Below are positions 36,178 to 44,813 of a stretch of 64,000 bases of DNA, piece by piece (the first letter of the stretch is position 1; every line of letters begins with the position of its first letter). Made by a program: the position numbers and the translations under genes. The notes beneath the pieces are model-generated. The model was not told the DNA's origin. It saw nothing but the letters and a program-made list of their open reading frames with translations, and searched no databases. The stretch is from DATHTS01 sp965219305. Its GTDB lineage: Bacteria > Acidobacteriota > Blastocatellia > Pyrinomonadales > Pyrinomonadaceae. Location: assembly GCA_965219305.1 (NCBI GenBank), contig OZ244725.1, positions 3,472,001-3,536,000 of the forward strand, written 5' to 3'.

Positions 36178-38511
36178 ATGAAAAACAACCCGTTTTTAGC
36201 CAATTTCCGCCCGTATATTTCCGACCGCGTGAACGATATGCGCGAATTGACGATCTTACCGTTAATCGTCGGAACGCTTTTGGGCGTTGTGTTCGGCGCA
36301 TCGTCGCTTTACTTGGTTTTGAAGGTCGGTCTGACGGTTTCGGCTTCGATTCCGGTCGCCGTTATTTCGATCACTCTGTTTCGTATTTTGTCGAAATTCG
36401 GTCTGCGCGATGCGACGATTTTAGAACACAACATCGTGCAGACCGCCGGAAGCGCGGGCGAATCAATCGCGTTTGGTGTCGGCGTAACGATGCCGGCGAT
36501 TATGATTCTCGGGTTCGATCTCGAATTTACGCGCGTCACATTGGTCGCGGTTCTCGGCGGACTTCTCGGAATTTTGATGATGATTCCGCTGCGCCGCGCT
36601 CTGATTCACGATCAGCACGGAATTTTGAAATATCCCGAAGGAACGGCGTGTGCGGAAGTTTTGAAAACGGGCGCATCGGATGAATCGAAAAATGCGTCGG
36701 AGATCGCAACGGTCGAAGATGATAATTCAGCATCAAAAGGCGGTTTGATAATCACGGCGGGTTTTGCAATCGGCTTTCTTTACAACACGATAATGAAGGT
36801 TTTCAGCGGTTGGAAGGAATACCCCGAAAAGGAATTCGGCGAAACTTTCAAAGGCGGTTCGGTCGCTCTCGAAAATAATCCCGCGCTGCTCGGTGTCGGC
36901 TACATCATCGGACCGAAAATCGCCGGAATTATGTGCGGCGGCGGCGTTTTGGCATATCTCGTTTTGATTCCGATGATCAAATATTTCGGCGCGGGTCTGG
37001 GTGAACCTTTAAATCCCGAAACGGCGAAAACGATCGGCGAAATGAGCATCGGCGAGATTCAGAAAGCCTACGTTTTATACATCGGCGCGGGCGCGGTGGC
37101 GGCAGGCGGAATTATCAGTCTGGTGCGTTCCCTGCCGATGATCTGGCAAGGCTTAATGGGCGGAATCGCCGACTTTCGCGGACGACGCGCCGCATCCGCC
37201 GAGACGATTACGCCGCGCACCGACACGGATATTTCGATGAAATGGGTCGTTATCGGAATTCTCGCGCTGATCGTCGTCATCACATTCGTTCCCGCGTTGA
37301 AAATGAATCTGCTCGGCGCAATTTTGATTATCGTTTTCGGATTTCTTTTTGTGACGGTTTCGTCGCGCTTGACGGGCGAGATCGGTTCGTCGTCAAACCC
37401 GATTTCGGGAATGACGGTGGCGACTTTGCTTTTAACTTCGCTCGCGTTTCTGCTTCTCGGTTGGACTGCGCCCGATCCGTATTTCGTCACGGCTTTGAGC
37501 GTCGGCGGCATCGTCTGCATCGCGGCATCGAACGGCGGGACGACTTCGCAGGATTTAAAGACAGGTTTTCTCGTCGGCGGAACGCCGTGGAAACAGCAGA
37601 CCGCAATTTTGGTCGGCGCGCTCGTTTCCGCACTCGTTTTAGGACCGATTTTAATTCAGCTAAACGATTCTTCGACCGTCTTTCAAAAAGTTGCGCCGGA
37701 AACTTTTGCGGCGAATTTTCAAGTTCCCGAACAAGAACTCTTACGCGATAGTTCAGGAAATTTAAAAAGCGAAAAAGTCAGCGGCGTGCAAGCCGGAACG
37801 GACGCGGAAACTTACCGCATCTGGCACAACACCGACGCTGGTAACGGACTCGTCGGCAGATATTTGATTGACCGGCAGGGCAAACCCGTCTATTTAGTTG
37901 ATCCGGGAATCAACGGCACGATCAAGGAAGTGCAGACCGGAGTTGACGCGGACGGCAAACCCGTAATGCAGAACGTCGAGAAATACAACGCGCCGAAAGC
38001 GACTTTGATGAGTTACATCATCAAGGGAATTTTGAGTCAGGAATTGCCGTGGAATCTGGTTTTGCTCGGCGTGATGATTGCAATCACGCTCGAACTCTGC
38101 GGAATTTCGTCGCTCGCGTTCGCCGTCGGCGTTTACCTGCCGATTGACGCTTCGACACCTATCTTCATCGGCGGAATGGTGCGCTGGGCGGTTGATAAAT
38201 ACGTCCGTAGAAAATTCGCGCGGAAAAACTTAACGGAAGAAGAATTGATCGCCGAAACCGATAAAAGTCCGGGCGTTCTGCTCGCGTCCGGTTACATCGC
38301 AGGCGGCGCGCTGGCGGGAATTCTGCTCGCCGTCGCATCGGTTTATTTCGCCGCGTCTATGACTTCGATGGGCAAATGGGCGGAAATTAATAACCCGTTT
38401 TTCGCCGGAGACAATGCCGATTGGCTGGCGATGATCCCGTTCGGTCTGCTGGCGGTTTTTCTTTATTACGTCGGACGCGAACTGCTTTTTGCGCCGAAGA
38501 AAAACGAGTAA
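36178..38511 (+). CDS. OPT-family oligopeptide transporter
   Basis: 777 residues with about 15 hydrophobic segments. Motifs: FGASSLYLVLKVGLTVSASI near the start, HNIVQTAGSAGESIAFG (about 83-99) and LKYPEGTACAEVLK. A large soluble loop (about 520-620) with GVQAGTDAETYRIW sits between membrane segments. The family imports oligopeptides or metal-peptide complexes with proton coupling. Ribosome site GGAG before the ATG. It might take up peptides produced by the neighbouring M14 or M1 peptidases, by inference. Confidence 0.93.
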   Translation: MKNNPFLANFRPYISDRVNDMRELTILPLIVGTLLGVVFGASSLYLVLKVGLTVSASIPVAVISITLFRILSKFGLRDATILEHNIVQTAGSAGESIAFGVGVTMPAIMILGFDLEFTRVTLVAVLGGLLGILMMIPLRRALIHDQHGILKYPEGTACAEVLKTGASDESKNASEIATVEDDNSASKGGLIITAGFAIGFLYNTIMKVFSGWKEYPEKEFGETFKGGSVALENNPALLGVGYIIGPKIAGIMCGGGVLAYLVLIPMIKYFGAGLGEPLNPETAKTIGEMSIGEIQKAYVLYIGAGAVAAGGIISLVRSLPMIWQGLMGGIADFRGRRAASAETITPRTDTDISMKWVVIGILALIVVITFVPALKMNLLGAILIIVFGFLFVTVSSRLTGEIGSSSNPISGMTVATLLLTSLAFLLLGWTAPDPYFVTALSVGGIVCIAASNGGTTSQDLKTGFLVGGTPWKQQTAILVGALVSALVLGPILIQLNDSSTVFQKVAPETFAANFQVPEQELLRDSSGNLKSEKVSGVQAGTDAETYRIWHNTDAGNGLVGRYLIDRQGKPVYLVDPGINGTIKEVQTGVDADGKPVMQNVEKYNAPKATLMSYIIKGILSQELPWNLVLLGVMIAITLELCGISSLAFAVGVYLPIDASTPIFIGGMVRWAVDKYVRRKFARKNLTEEELIAETDKSPGVLLASGYIAGGALAGILLAVASVYFAASMTSMGKWAEINNPFFAGDNADWLAMIPFGLLAVFLYYVGRELLFAPKKNE

Positions 38512-38555
38512 TGAATCGGCTGAAAATTAGATGAATTCAGGTTTTGAGTTATAAT

Positions 38556-38588
38556 AAACTCTGCGTTATTTTGACGCAGAGTTTTTTT
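38556..38588 (+). terminator. Rho-independent terminator after the OPT gene
   Basis: AAACTCTGCGT and ACGCAGAGTTT flank a short loop and are followed by T. The same CTCTGCG core recurs in the terminators of the duplicated element at 41618 and 43328. Confidence 0.8.
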
Positions 38589-38601
38589 ACGGAGAAATTA
38601 A

Positions 38602-39213
38602 ATGCCGACTTCAGTAAGCAAATACGACGAAATTTCTACAATGCTTTCCGCTCCGATAGTTTTTCATTTCGGCGGACTGACCGATGAACAATTTGAAAAC
38701 CTGTGCAGAAACCATCGTGATTTGAAATTTGAACTAGACAAAAAAGGAGATTTAATCATCGTGCCGCCGACAAGTCCCGAATCCGGTTGGAAAAATAGTG
38801 AGTTGATAATTGATGTAGGAAATTGGTCGAGATTTGATAAAACCGGAATCGTTTTCGATTCTTCGACAATGTTCACACTGCCGAACGGCGCGAAGCGTTC
38901 GCCTGACGTTTCGTGGATAACAAAAGAAAGATTTAACAGTTTGAGCGACGATGAAAAAAAGACTTTCTCGAAAATCGTCCCCGATTTTGTCATCGAACTT
39001 CGCTCGCCGACCGACAACTTAAAGCCGATTCAAAACAAAATGTCGGAATATATCGAAAACGGCGTTCGTCTGGGTTGGCTGATTGATCCGAACGAAAAAA
39101 AAGTTCACGTTTACCGCGCAAACGGCGAAGTTGAAATTTTGGAAAATCCCGAAACTATTTCCGGCGAAGATGTGTTGGTCGGTTTTGAACTCGGCGTACA
39201 GGAAATTTTCTAA
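38602..39213 (+). CDS. Uma2-family putative restriction endonuclease
   Basis: 203 residues. DUF820/Uma2 signature: LIIVPPTSPESGWKNSEL (49-66), LPNGAKRSPDVSWI, PDFVIELRSPTDNLK with Asp/Glu of a PD-(D/E)XK site, MSEYIENGVRLGWLIDPN and KVHVYRANG. By fold it is a nuclease, but a biological role is not established. A paralogue is encoded at 42667. Ribosome site GGAG. Confidence 0.92.
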   Translation: MPTSVSKYDEISTMLSAPIVFHFGGLTDEQFENLCRNHRDLKFELDKKGDLIIVPPTSPESGWKNSELIIDVGNWSRFDKTGIVFDSSTMFTLPNGAKRSPDVSWITKERFNSLSDDEKKTFSKIVPDFVIELRSPTDNLKPIQNKMSEYIENGVRLGWLIDPNEKKVHVYRANGEVEILENPETISGEDVLVGFELGVQEIF

Positions 39214-39234
39214 ATTGATCTTGAAAACAAATTT

Positions 39235-40896
39235 ATGAACAAATTAAAAATTCTCTTCACGATTGCCTTTTTAATTATATTACAGACGCAAATTAACGTC
39301 AGCGGCATTTCCGCACAAACAAAAGGAGTTACCCGGCAGGAAACGCTTCGCGGTTCGATCACGCCGGAGCGCGATTGGTGGGATTTACTGCATTACGATC
39401 TGGCGGTCGAGTTTTTTCCGAAGACGAAAATGATGAAAGGCTCGAACGTCATTACATTTAAAACTCTGAAAGCGGACAAAAAAATGCAGATTGATCTTCA
39501 AATGCCGCTGGCAATTACGAAAATTACGCACGGCAGCAAAGAACTGAAATTCGAGCGCGAAGGCAATGTTTACTGGATTTATTTTGCAAACGATCTGCCC
39601 GTCGGAAAAGAAGATAAAATCACGGTTTTCTACGAAGGCAGACCGACGGAAAGCCGAAATCCGCCGTGGGAAGGCGGCGTAACCTGGGGACACGACGATC
39701 TCGGAAACGATTATATCGTCACGACCGCGCAGGGAATCGGCGCGAGTATTTGGTGGGCGAACAAAGACATCGGTTACGACGAACCAGATCGCGGAATGAC
39801 GACGAGCGTTACCGTTCCCGAAAATCTTGTCGCGGTTTCAAACGGTCGTTTGAAGAAAGTTGACGAAAACAAAGCCGAAAAAACGAAAACTTATCACTGG
39901 GAAGTTAAAAATCCGATCAACAATTACGGCGTGAATGTGAACATCGGAAACTACGTTCACTGGGAAGAAACTTACAAAGGTTTGGGCGGAAATCTCGATA
40001 TTCAGTATTGGGTTTTGGCGCATCAATTGGAAGTTGCGAAAAAGCAGTTTAAAGAAGTTCCGCGAATGCTCGAAGCGTTTGAACATTGGTTCGGCAAATA
40101 CCCGTTTTACGAAGACGGCTACAAACTCGTCGCCGTTTCCTACGCCGGAATGGAGCATCAAAGTTCTGTAACTTACGGCAACTGGTTTCAAAACGGTTAT
40201 CGCGCCAGAGATTACAGCGGCACGGGAATCGGTTTCAAATTCGATTTCATCATCGTCCACGAATCGGGACACGAATGGTTCGGCAACAATATTTCGATGA
40301 AAGATGCCGCCGATATGTGGATTCACGAAGGGTTTACGAATTACTCGGAAAACCTGTTCGTAGAATACTGGTTCGGCAAAAAAGACGCGCAGGAATACGT
40401 CATCGGCAGTCGCAAAAACATTCAAAATGATAAACCGATCATCGGAACTTACGGCACGAACCGCGAAGGTTCGGGCGATATGTATTCCAAAGGCGGCAAT
40501 ATGCTGCACACGATTCGCCAAATAATAAACGACGATGAAAAATGGCGCGGCATTCTGCAAGGTTTGAACAAAGATTTCTATCATCAAACCGTCACGACAG
40601 CGCAGGTTGAAAATTACATTTCGGAAAAATCGGGCATTGATCTCAGCAAAGTTTTCGACCAATATCTGCGGACGACGATGATTCCAGCTCTGCAATATAA
40701 AACCGACGGCAAAACCGTAACTTACAAATACGACAAAGTCGTCAAAGATTTCGCAATGCCGCTTCGCGTCGAGATTAACGGCAAAGAAATTTTGTTAAAA
40801 CCGACCGAAGAAATGCAGACTTTTACGGCTGACGGCGACATAAAAACTTTTGAAGTTGATCGCAATTTTTACGTTAATGCAGAAGCGATGAAATAA
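39235..40896 (+). CDS. Secreted M1-family zinc metallopeptidase
   Basis: 553 residues. A signal peptide ends SAQ near residue 28. Zinc ligands are His342 and His346 (HESGHEWFGNN) and Glu365 (WIHEGFTNYSE), with the exopeptidase-type AGMEHQSS substrate motif near residue 302. Shorter than full aminopeptidase N, lacking a large C-terminal domain. It probably trims peptides in the periplasm. Confidence 0.93.
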   Translation: MNKLKILFTIAFLIILQTQINVSGISAQTKGVTRQETLRGSITPERDWWDLLHYDLAVEFFPKTKMMKGSNVITFKTLKADKKMQIDLQMPLAITKITHGSKELKFEREGNVYWIYFANDLPVGKEDKITVFYEGRPTESRNPPWEGGVTWGHDDLGNDYIVTTAQGIGASIWWANKDIGYDEPDRGMTTSVTVPENLVAVSNGRLKKVDENKAEKTKTYHWEVKNPINNYGVNVNIGNYVHWEETYKGLGGNLDIQYWVLAHQLEVAKKQFKEVPRMLEAFEHWFGKYPFYEDGYKLVAVSYAGMEHQSSVTYGNWFQNGYRARDYSGTGIGFKFDFIIVHESGHEWFGNNISMKDAADMWIHEGFTNYSENLFVEYWFGKKDAQEYVIGSRKNIQNDKPIIGTYGTNREGSGDMYSKGGNMLHTIRQIINDDEKWRGILQGLNKDFYHQTVTTAQVENYISEKSGIDLSKVFDQYLRTTMIPALQYKTDGKTVTYKYDKVVKDFAMPLRVEINGKEILLKPTEEMQTFTADGDIKTFEVDRNFYVNAEAMK

Positions 40897-40957
40897 ATGA
40901 CATTTTTTGCGTTAAATGTCATAATGCTTGTTAAGTGCCAATTATTAGGTAGAATTT

Positions 40958-41209
40958 ATGCAAACAATTGTCAAAACAAAAGTAACCCAAGGCGGCAGAA
41001 TCGTCATTCCCGCAGAAATGCGAAAACAACTCGGCATCAAGATCGGTGAAGATGTGAATCTGACTTTGGAAGATAATTCGTTGAAAATAATGACGCAAAA
41101 AGAGTCAATTCGAAAGGCTCAAGCATTATTTAAAAAGTTTGTTCCTGAAGGTGTTTCGATTGTTGATGAACTCATCTCCGATAGACGAAAGGAAGTCGAA
41201 AATGATTAA
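40958..41209 (+). CDS. AbrB/MazE-family antitoxin
   Basis: 83 residues. SpoVT-AbrB swapped-hairpin motif: VTQGGRIVIPAEMRKQLGIK (about 10-29) and IGEDVNLTLEDNSLKI. The C-terminal part would bind the toxin. The PIN-domain gene starts 8 bases before its stop, the normal layout of a toxin-antitoxin pair. Such antitoxins repress their own promoter. Confidence 0.9.
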   Translation: MQTIVKTKVTQGGRIVIPAEMRKQLGIKIGEDVNLTLEDNSLKIMTQKESIRKAQALFKKFVPEGVSIVDELISDRRKEVEND

Positions 41210-41582
41210 TAATGTTCTGGATTCGTCCGCAATTTTGGCAGTCTTGAATCAAGAAAACGGTGCCGAAAAAGCGTTGAGATTTTTTGCTGATGCGATTGTG
41301 AGTAATGTTAATGTCGCCGAAATTTTGACGAAAAGTATTGAAAACGGTCATTCTAAAGATACTGCAATCGAAGCATTTAATTTGCTTCAAATAAAGATTG
41401 TTGATTTCGATTTTGAACAAGCTGCTAAAGCCGCCGAACTTCGACCTTTAACCAAACATTTGGGCTTATCCTTAGGCGATAGAAGTTGTATCGCTTTGGC
41501 GATCTTACAAAATGCAACTGCCGTAACCGCCGACAAAGAATGGAAAAAGTTGGCGTTTTGCAAAGTTGAGCTGATAAGATAG
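41202..41582 (+). CDS. PIN-domain toxin (VapC-like)
   Basis: 126 residues from ATG 41202. A longer frame from 41139 would overlap the antitoxin too deeply. Acidic PIN residues: Asp7 (VLDSSAIL), Glu in NVAEILTK, Asp in LGDRSCIALAI and Asp in VTADKEW. VapC proteins are Mg-dependent RNases. Translationally coupled to the antitoxin. Confidence 0.9.
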   Translation: MINNVLDSSAILAVLNQENGAEKALRFFADAIVSNVNVAEILTKSIENGHSKDTAIEAFNLLQIKIVDFDFEQAAKAAELRPLTKHLGLSLGDRSCIALAILQNATAVTADKEWKKLAFCKVELIR

Positions 41583-41617
41583 CTTTGACTTTTGCAGGTT
41601 AAAGTGATGAAATTGTT

Positions 41618-41739
41618 ATTTCAAACGTGGTGAGTTACAGCGACTTGCGACCACGAAAAATAAACCGCTAAACAGCCGTGAGTTCAATTTAATTTTTTAA
41701 CAAAAACTCTGCGCTTGTTTGGTGCAGAGTTTTTTGATT
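41618..41739. repeat. About 120-base dispersed element, copy 1
   Basis: Begins TTTCAAACGTGGTGAGTTAC and runs through AGCGACTTGCGACCACGAAA, TAAACCGCT and GTGAGTTCAA to a terminator hairpin CTCTGCGCTTGTTTGGTGCA-GAG with T-run. The second copy, at 43328-43444, differs by a short deletion and a few bases. The copies bracket the cupin, 130-aa and Uma2 genes. Confidence 0.8.
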
Positions 41740-41740
41740 T

Positions 41741-42133
41741 ATGGAAAACGAAATTTTAGACGGTTTTACAAACGATTATGTTTCGCTCGGCGCGGACGGC
41801 GCAATTCAAGCATTTGAAGGCGGCGATGCTTTCTGGAATTTGGCGGGCGAAAAACTCGATGAGATCGGACAAAATTGGCTGATTACCGAATTCGATTTTG
41901 TCGAAGATTGGAACACTTGGGAAATGCACCCGAACGGCGAAGAGATCGTTTATTTATTGTCGGGCGCGATGGATTTGACGCTTGATAAAGAGGGCGATCT
42001 TCAAACGCTCGAACTTCGCAGCAAAGGTTTGGTAATAATTCCGCGCAACACCTGGCACACGGCGAAAGTGCTTGAACCGAGTAAAATGCTGGTTATTACA
42101 TTTGGCAAAGATACGCAGGTCAAGCCTGTTTAG
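41741..42133 (+). CDS. Cupin-domain protein
   Basis: 130 residues. A single cupin beta-barrel with the two motifs around EMHPNGEEIVYLLSGAMDLT and LVIIPRNTWHTAKVL. Metal ligands would be the His/Glu of HPNGEE and the late His. Function not defined: cupins range from binding to oxygenase activity. The start codon lies directly after the terminator T-run of the repeat element and has no clear ribosome site, so initiation is uncertain. Confidence 0.8.
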   Translation: MENEILDGFTNDYVSLGADGAIQAFEGGDAFWNLAGEKLDEIGQNWLITEFDFVEDWNTWEMHPNGEEIVYLLSGAMDLTLDKEGDLQTLELRSKGLVIIPRNTWHTAKVLEPSKMLVITFGKDTQVKPV

Positions 42134-42218
42134 AAATGAAGGTTTGAGTAATTTGTGAAACGGAATAATTTTTGAGGGAAAATCAACAAATGTTTATATT
42201 TATAAACGGGTGAATATT

Positions 42219-42611
42219 ATGAACACACAACAAAATCTTTCATCGCAACAGATAATTTCTTCTGCCAAGACGATGCCGTTGAGCGAATTGGAAAAGTTGG
42301 TCGGCAATGTTTTGGAAGTTCGCGCCGAAAGAATTGCGCCGCATCTTTCGGGCGAAGAAGGAAAACTTTTGAAAATGATTGAAAACACTTTGCCGAAGAA
42401 AAGTCTGACGCGAATGAAGGAACTGCAAAAACTGCGCGACGATGAAAAACTTTCGGCGGAAGGTTTTGCGGAGTTGGCAAAATTGATCGAAAAACTCGAA
42501 ATAATTCACGCCGAAAGAATGAGTGCGGTTGCGAATTTTGCAGATTTGCGCGGCGTTACTTTTCAAACTGCGCTGCAACAAGTCGGTTTAAATTTGCCCG
42601 ATTATGAGTGA
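42219..42611 (+). CDS. Hypothetical protein (130 aa), upstream of a Uma2 gene
   Basis: The start at ATG 42219 is preferred over GTG 42210 by codon type, although the ribosome site is weak. Helical and charged, with MPLSELEKLVGNVLEVRAER and ELQKLRDDEKLSAEGFAELA, and a C-terminal FADLRGVTFQTALQQVGLN. No signal or membrane segment. I do not recognise a family. The Uma2 gene follows after 55 bases, a possible partner. Confidence 0.65.
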   Translation: MNTQQNLSSQQIISSAKTMPLSELEKLVGNVLEVRAERIAPHLSGEEGKLLKMIENTLPKKSLTRMKELQKLRDDEKLSAEGFAELAKLIEKLEIIHAERMSAVANFADLRGVTFQTALQQVGLNLPDYE

Positions 42612-42666
42612 ATATATTGCTGTCAAAACTCTTTTTTTATGTTAAAATCTCTGTGAGCTTAAATTT

Positions 42667-43281
42667 ATGGCACAAACCGAAATTCAAAATCTCCGAAATC
42701 TCGAATCCTTTATGGGACAGCCGTTTTCATTCTTTGTCGGCGAAATTTCCGATCGGCATTTTGAAAAAATCTGTCAAAAAAACAGAGATTTCAGAATCGA
42801 GCAAACCGCCGAGGGAGAATTGATAATTATGCCGCCGACATTGCCCGATACGGGTTGGAGAAATACGAAACTGACAACGCGAACAGAAAATTGGTCAGAT
42901 TTGCACAAAGCAGGAATCGTTTTCGATTCTTCAACATTTTTTACGTTTCCGAATGGAGCAAGACTTTCGCCGGACGTATCTTGGATAAAGCGGGAAAAAT
43001 GGAATAAATTTACCGCTGAACAACGCCAAAAAGTTTCCCGCATCACACCTGATTTCGTTATTGAACTGCGTTCTTCAACCGATTCGATTAAAACATTGCA
43101 AGACAAAATGCGCGAATACATCGAAAACGGCGTTTCGCTCGGTTGGCTGATTGATCCGAAGAACAAAAAAGTTCACATCTATCGCGCAAACGGCGAAACG
43201 GAAATTTTAGACAATCCCGAAACGGTTTCGGGCGAAGATGTTCTAAATGGTTTTGAATTAAATGTGCGCGAGATTTGGTAA
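42667..43281 (+). CDS. Uma2-family putative restriction endonuclease, paralogue
   Basis: 204 residues and close to the copy at 38602, sharing MPPTLPDTGWRNTKL, SPDVSWIKREKWN, PDFVIELRSSTDSIK, MREYIENGVSLGWLIDPK and KVHIYRANGE. The divergent N-terminal region suggests an old duplication. It lies inside the stretch bracketed by the repeated element. Confidence 0.92.
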   Translation: MAQTEIQNLRNLESFMGQPFSFFVGEISDRHFEKICQKNRDFRIEQTAEGELIIMPPTLPDTGWRNTKLTTRTENWSDLHKAGIVFDSSTFFTFPNGARLSPDVSWIKREKWNKFTAEQRQKVSRITPDFVIELRSSTDSIKTLQDKMREYIENGVSLGWLIDPKNKKVHIYRANGETEILDNPETVSGEDVLNGFELNVREIW

Positions 43282-43594
43282 ACTTGTTTACGGTTTGATT
43301 TTTAGAGATGTAAGTGTTTCAATTTAAATTTCAAACGTGGTGAGTTACAGCGACTTGCGACCACGGAAAATAAACCGCTCGTGAGTTCAACTTAAATTTT
43401 TTAACAAAAACTCTGCGCTTGTTTGGTGCAGAGTTTTTTGATTTTGGATTTCGGATTGCCGATTTTGGATTTTTGTTTGAGCTTTGAAAATCAATTTTTT
43501 GTCGTGTTAGCGACGTTTGAATTTAACCGTGTAATTTATTGCACGGAAATTATGCGGAAATGATTTGTGTCGCGTGAGCGACAATTGAAAATCA
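43282..43594. other. 313-base non-coding interval with repeats
   Basis: No gene. It holds copy 2 of the dispersed element (43328-43444) and then the left REP-like block of the transposase (43499-43594). Confidence 0.7.
43328..43444. repeat. About 120-base dispersed element, copy 2
   Basis: Matches the copy at 41618-41739 over most of its length, including TTTCAAACGTGGTGAGTTAC and the CTCTGCGCTTG...TGCAGAG terminator hairpin. It lies downstream of the second Uma2 gene. Confidence 0.8.
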
Positions 43595-43597
43595 ATG
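43499..43597. repeat. REP-like hairpins left of the transposase
   Basis: GTCGTGTTAGCGAC and GTCGCGTGAGCGAC are imperfect palindromes, with a CCGTG...CACGG hairpin between. The block ends exactly at the transposase ATG. Copies follow downstream at 44070 and 44170. Confidence 0.75.
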
Positions 43598-44050
43598 GCA
43601 AACACATATTCATCAATTTTTTATCACATCATTTTCAGCACGAAAAATCGTCAGCGATGGATTGATGTCGAAATTGAAAATCGTGTTTGGGCATATATTG
43701 GCGGAATCGCTCGCAAACATAAATGCACGGCGATTCAGATTGGCGGAATCGAAGATCATATTCACGCGCTTGTTTTATCGCCGCCGAAATTTGCGCCGAG
43801 CGAAATTGCCCAATTTTTGAAAGGCGAATCGTCAAAATGGATTCACGAAGAATTTCCGAAACTGCAAAAATTCGGCTGGCAAGACGGTTATTCGGCGTTT
43901 TCAGTCAGCAAATCAATTGTGCCGAGAGTCGTTGAATACATTAAAAATCAACGGCGGAAACATCAAGGTAAAACATTTGAAGAAGAATATCTCGAATTGT
44001 TGGAATTACACGATGTAGAAATTGTTGACGAAAAATATTTATTTGGTTGA
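43595..44050 (+). mobile_element. IS200-like Y1 transposase within REP-like palindromes
   Basis: 151 residues. HUH motif EDHIHAL (His55, His57) and catalytic Tyr115 (VVEYIKNQ), with GWQDGYSAFSVS between, typical of IS200/IS605 TnpA or the related RAYT group. These cut single-stranded hairpins at their ends. The gene is bracketed by repeats containing GTCGCG(T/G)CAGCGAC and CCGTGCGTTTTAACGCACGG hairpins, so it looks like an element whose ends, or derived REPs, remain nearby. Intact and probably active. Confidence 0.9.
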
Positions 44051-44069
44051 GTTTGAAATTTGTGAATTT

Positions 44070-44165
44070 CCCGTCGCGTCAGCGACATTTGAATTTAGCC
44101 GTGCGTTTTAACGCACGGAAGATTAAAAGCAAAATTGTGTCGCGTCAGCGACAATTGAAAATTAA
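44070..44165. repeat. REP-like block right of the transposase, direct copy
   Basis: GTCGCGTCAGCGACATTTGA, CCGTGCGTTTTAACGCACGG and GTGTCGCGTCAGCGACAATT followed by GAAAATTAATG. It repeats the left block including the bases around the transposase start, so it was copied from it. Confidence 0.75.
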
Positions 44166-44169
44166 TGTT

Positions 44170-44260
44170 GGAAATTCAGTCGTCGCTGACGCGACGGGCG
44201 CAAACTTTTATCACGTTCCGTGCGTTAAAACGCACGGCTAAATTCATTAGATCGCTACGC
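44170..44260. repeat. REP-like block, inverted copy
   Basis: GTCGTCGCTGACGCGACGGG and CCGTGCGTTAAAACGCACGG in the opposite orientation to the copy at 44070, giving a head-to-tail/inverted BIME-like pair, then ATCGCTACGCGAT. Confidence 0.7.
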
Positions 44261-44298
44261 GATATTCATAATTAGTTCTCATTGAGGAAATAAAATGT

Positions 44299-44781
44299 AT
44301 GAAAAGTTTGTTTTTGATTCTGTTGGTTTGTTTAATTTGTGCATGTAAGGAATCATCACGTAAATCCAGCGAGCCTATAAGTGAGAAAATAAGTGAATAT
44401 GTGCAAAAAAATTGTAAAGAATCAAAAAACTGCACGTTAAATCTCAAAGACATTACGAATTTTTCGTGGGATAAAATGTATTTTTTCGATATGAGTGTTG
44501 AAGAAAATGTCATAAGTAAAGTAGTTGGCAAAAAATTTTCTTCTGCTTCAAAATATTATTCAAACAAACTATTTTTCATTCAAGATAATCAAGTTGTTGA
44601 ATCAGAACAACATATAATGCCGGAAATAGACAAACCTTTTCATAACGGAGATGTTGATTTTGAATCCAAGAATTCTCAAAACAGATATATTGTCTTCAAC
44701 AATGATTCAAAATTTGAAGTGGAAAAGATTAAATTGAATGATGGAGAATTTTATAGACTACATTGTATTAACTGCGAATAG
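44299..44781 (+). CDS. Small lipoprotein of unknown function (160 aa)
   Basis: A signal peptide with lipobox LICAC (Cys17 lipidated), followed by a Lys/Glu/Ser-rich mature part with two Cys (KNCKESKNC). No recognised family. The composition is clearly more AT-rich than the next gene, suggesting recent acquisition, in line with the transposase repeats 30 bases upstream. Processed by Lgt/LspA and Lnt (14891). Confidence 0.7.
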   Translation: MKSLFLILLVCLICACKESSRKSSEPISEKISEYVQKNCKESKNCTLNLKDITNFSWDKMYFFDMSVEENVISKVVGKKFSSASKYYSNKLFFIQDNQVVESEQHIMPEIDKPFHNGDVDFESKNSQNRYIVFNNDSKFEVEKIKLNDGEFYRLHCINCE

Positions 44782-44813
44782 AAATTTTCTCTTTATTACA
44801 AAAACATAATTTT

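Noticed and set aside
36150..36683. 177-codon frame overlapping the OPT transporter start
   Set aside because: Arg-rich out-of-frame reading of the transporter. The OPT frame has the family motifs and a ribosome site.
39838..40695. Long open frame (285 codons) on the minus strand inside the M1 peptidase gene
   Set aside because: Antisense to a clearly conserved metallopeptidase with intact zinc motif; composition and lack of ribosome site mark it as a shadow.
44782..44813. Possible cobalamin or SAM riboswitch before metH
   Set aside because: Only about 30 AT-rich bases separate metH from the lipoprotein gene, far too short for either aptamer.
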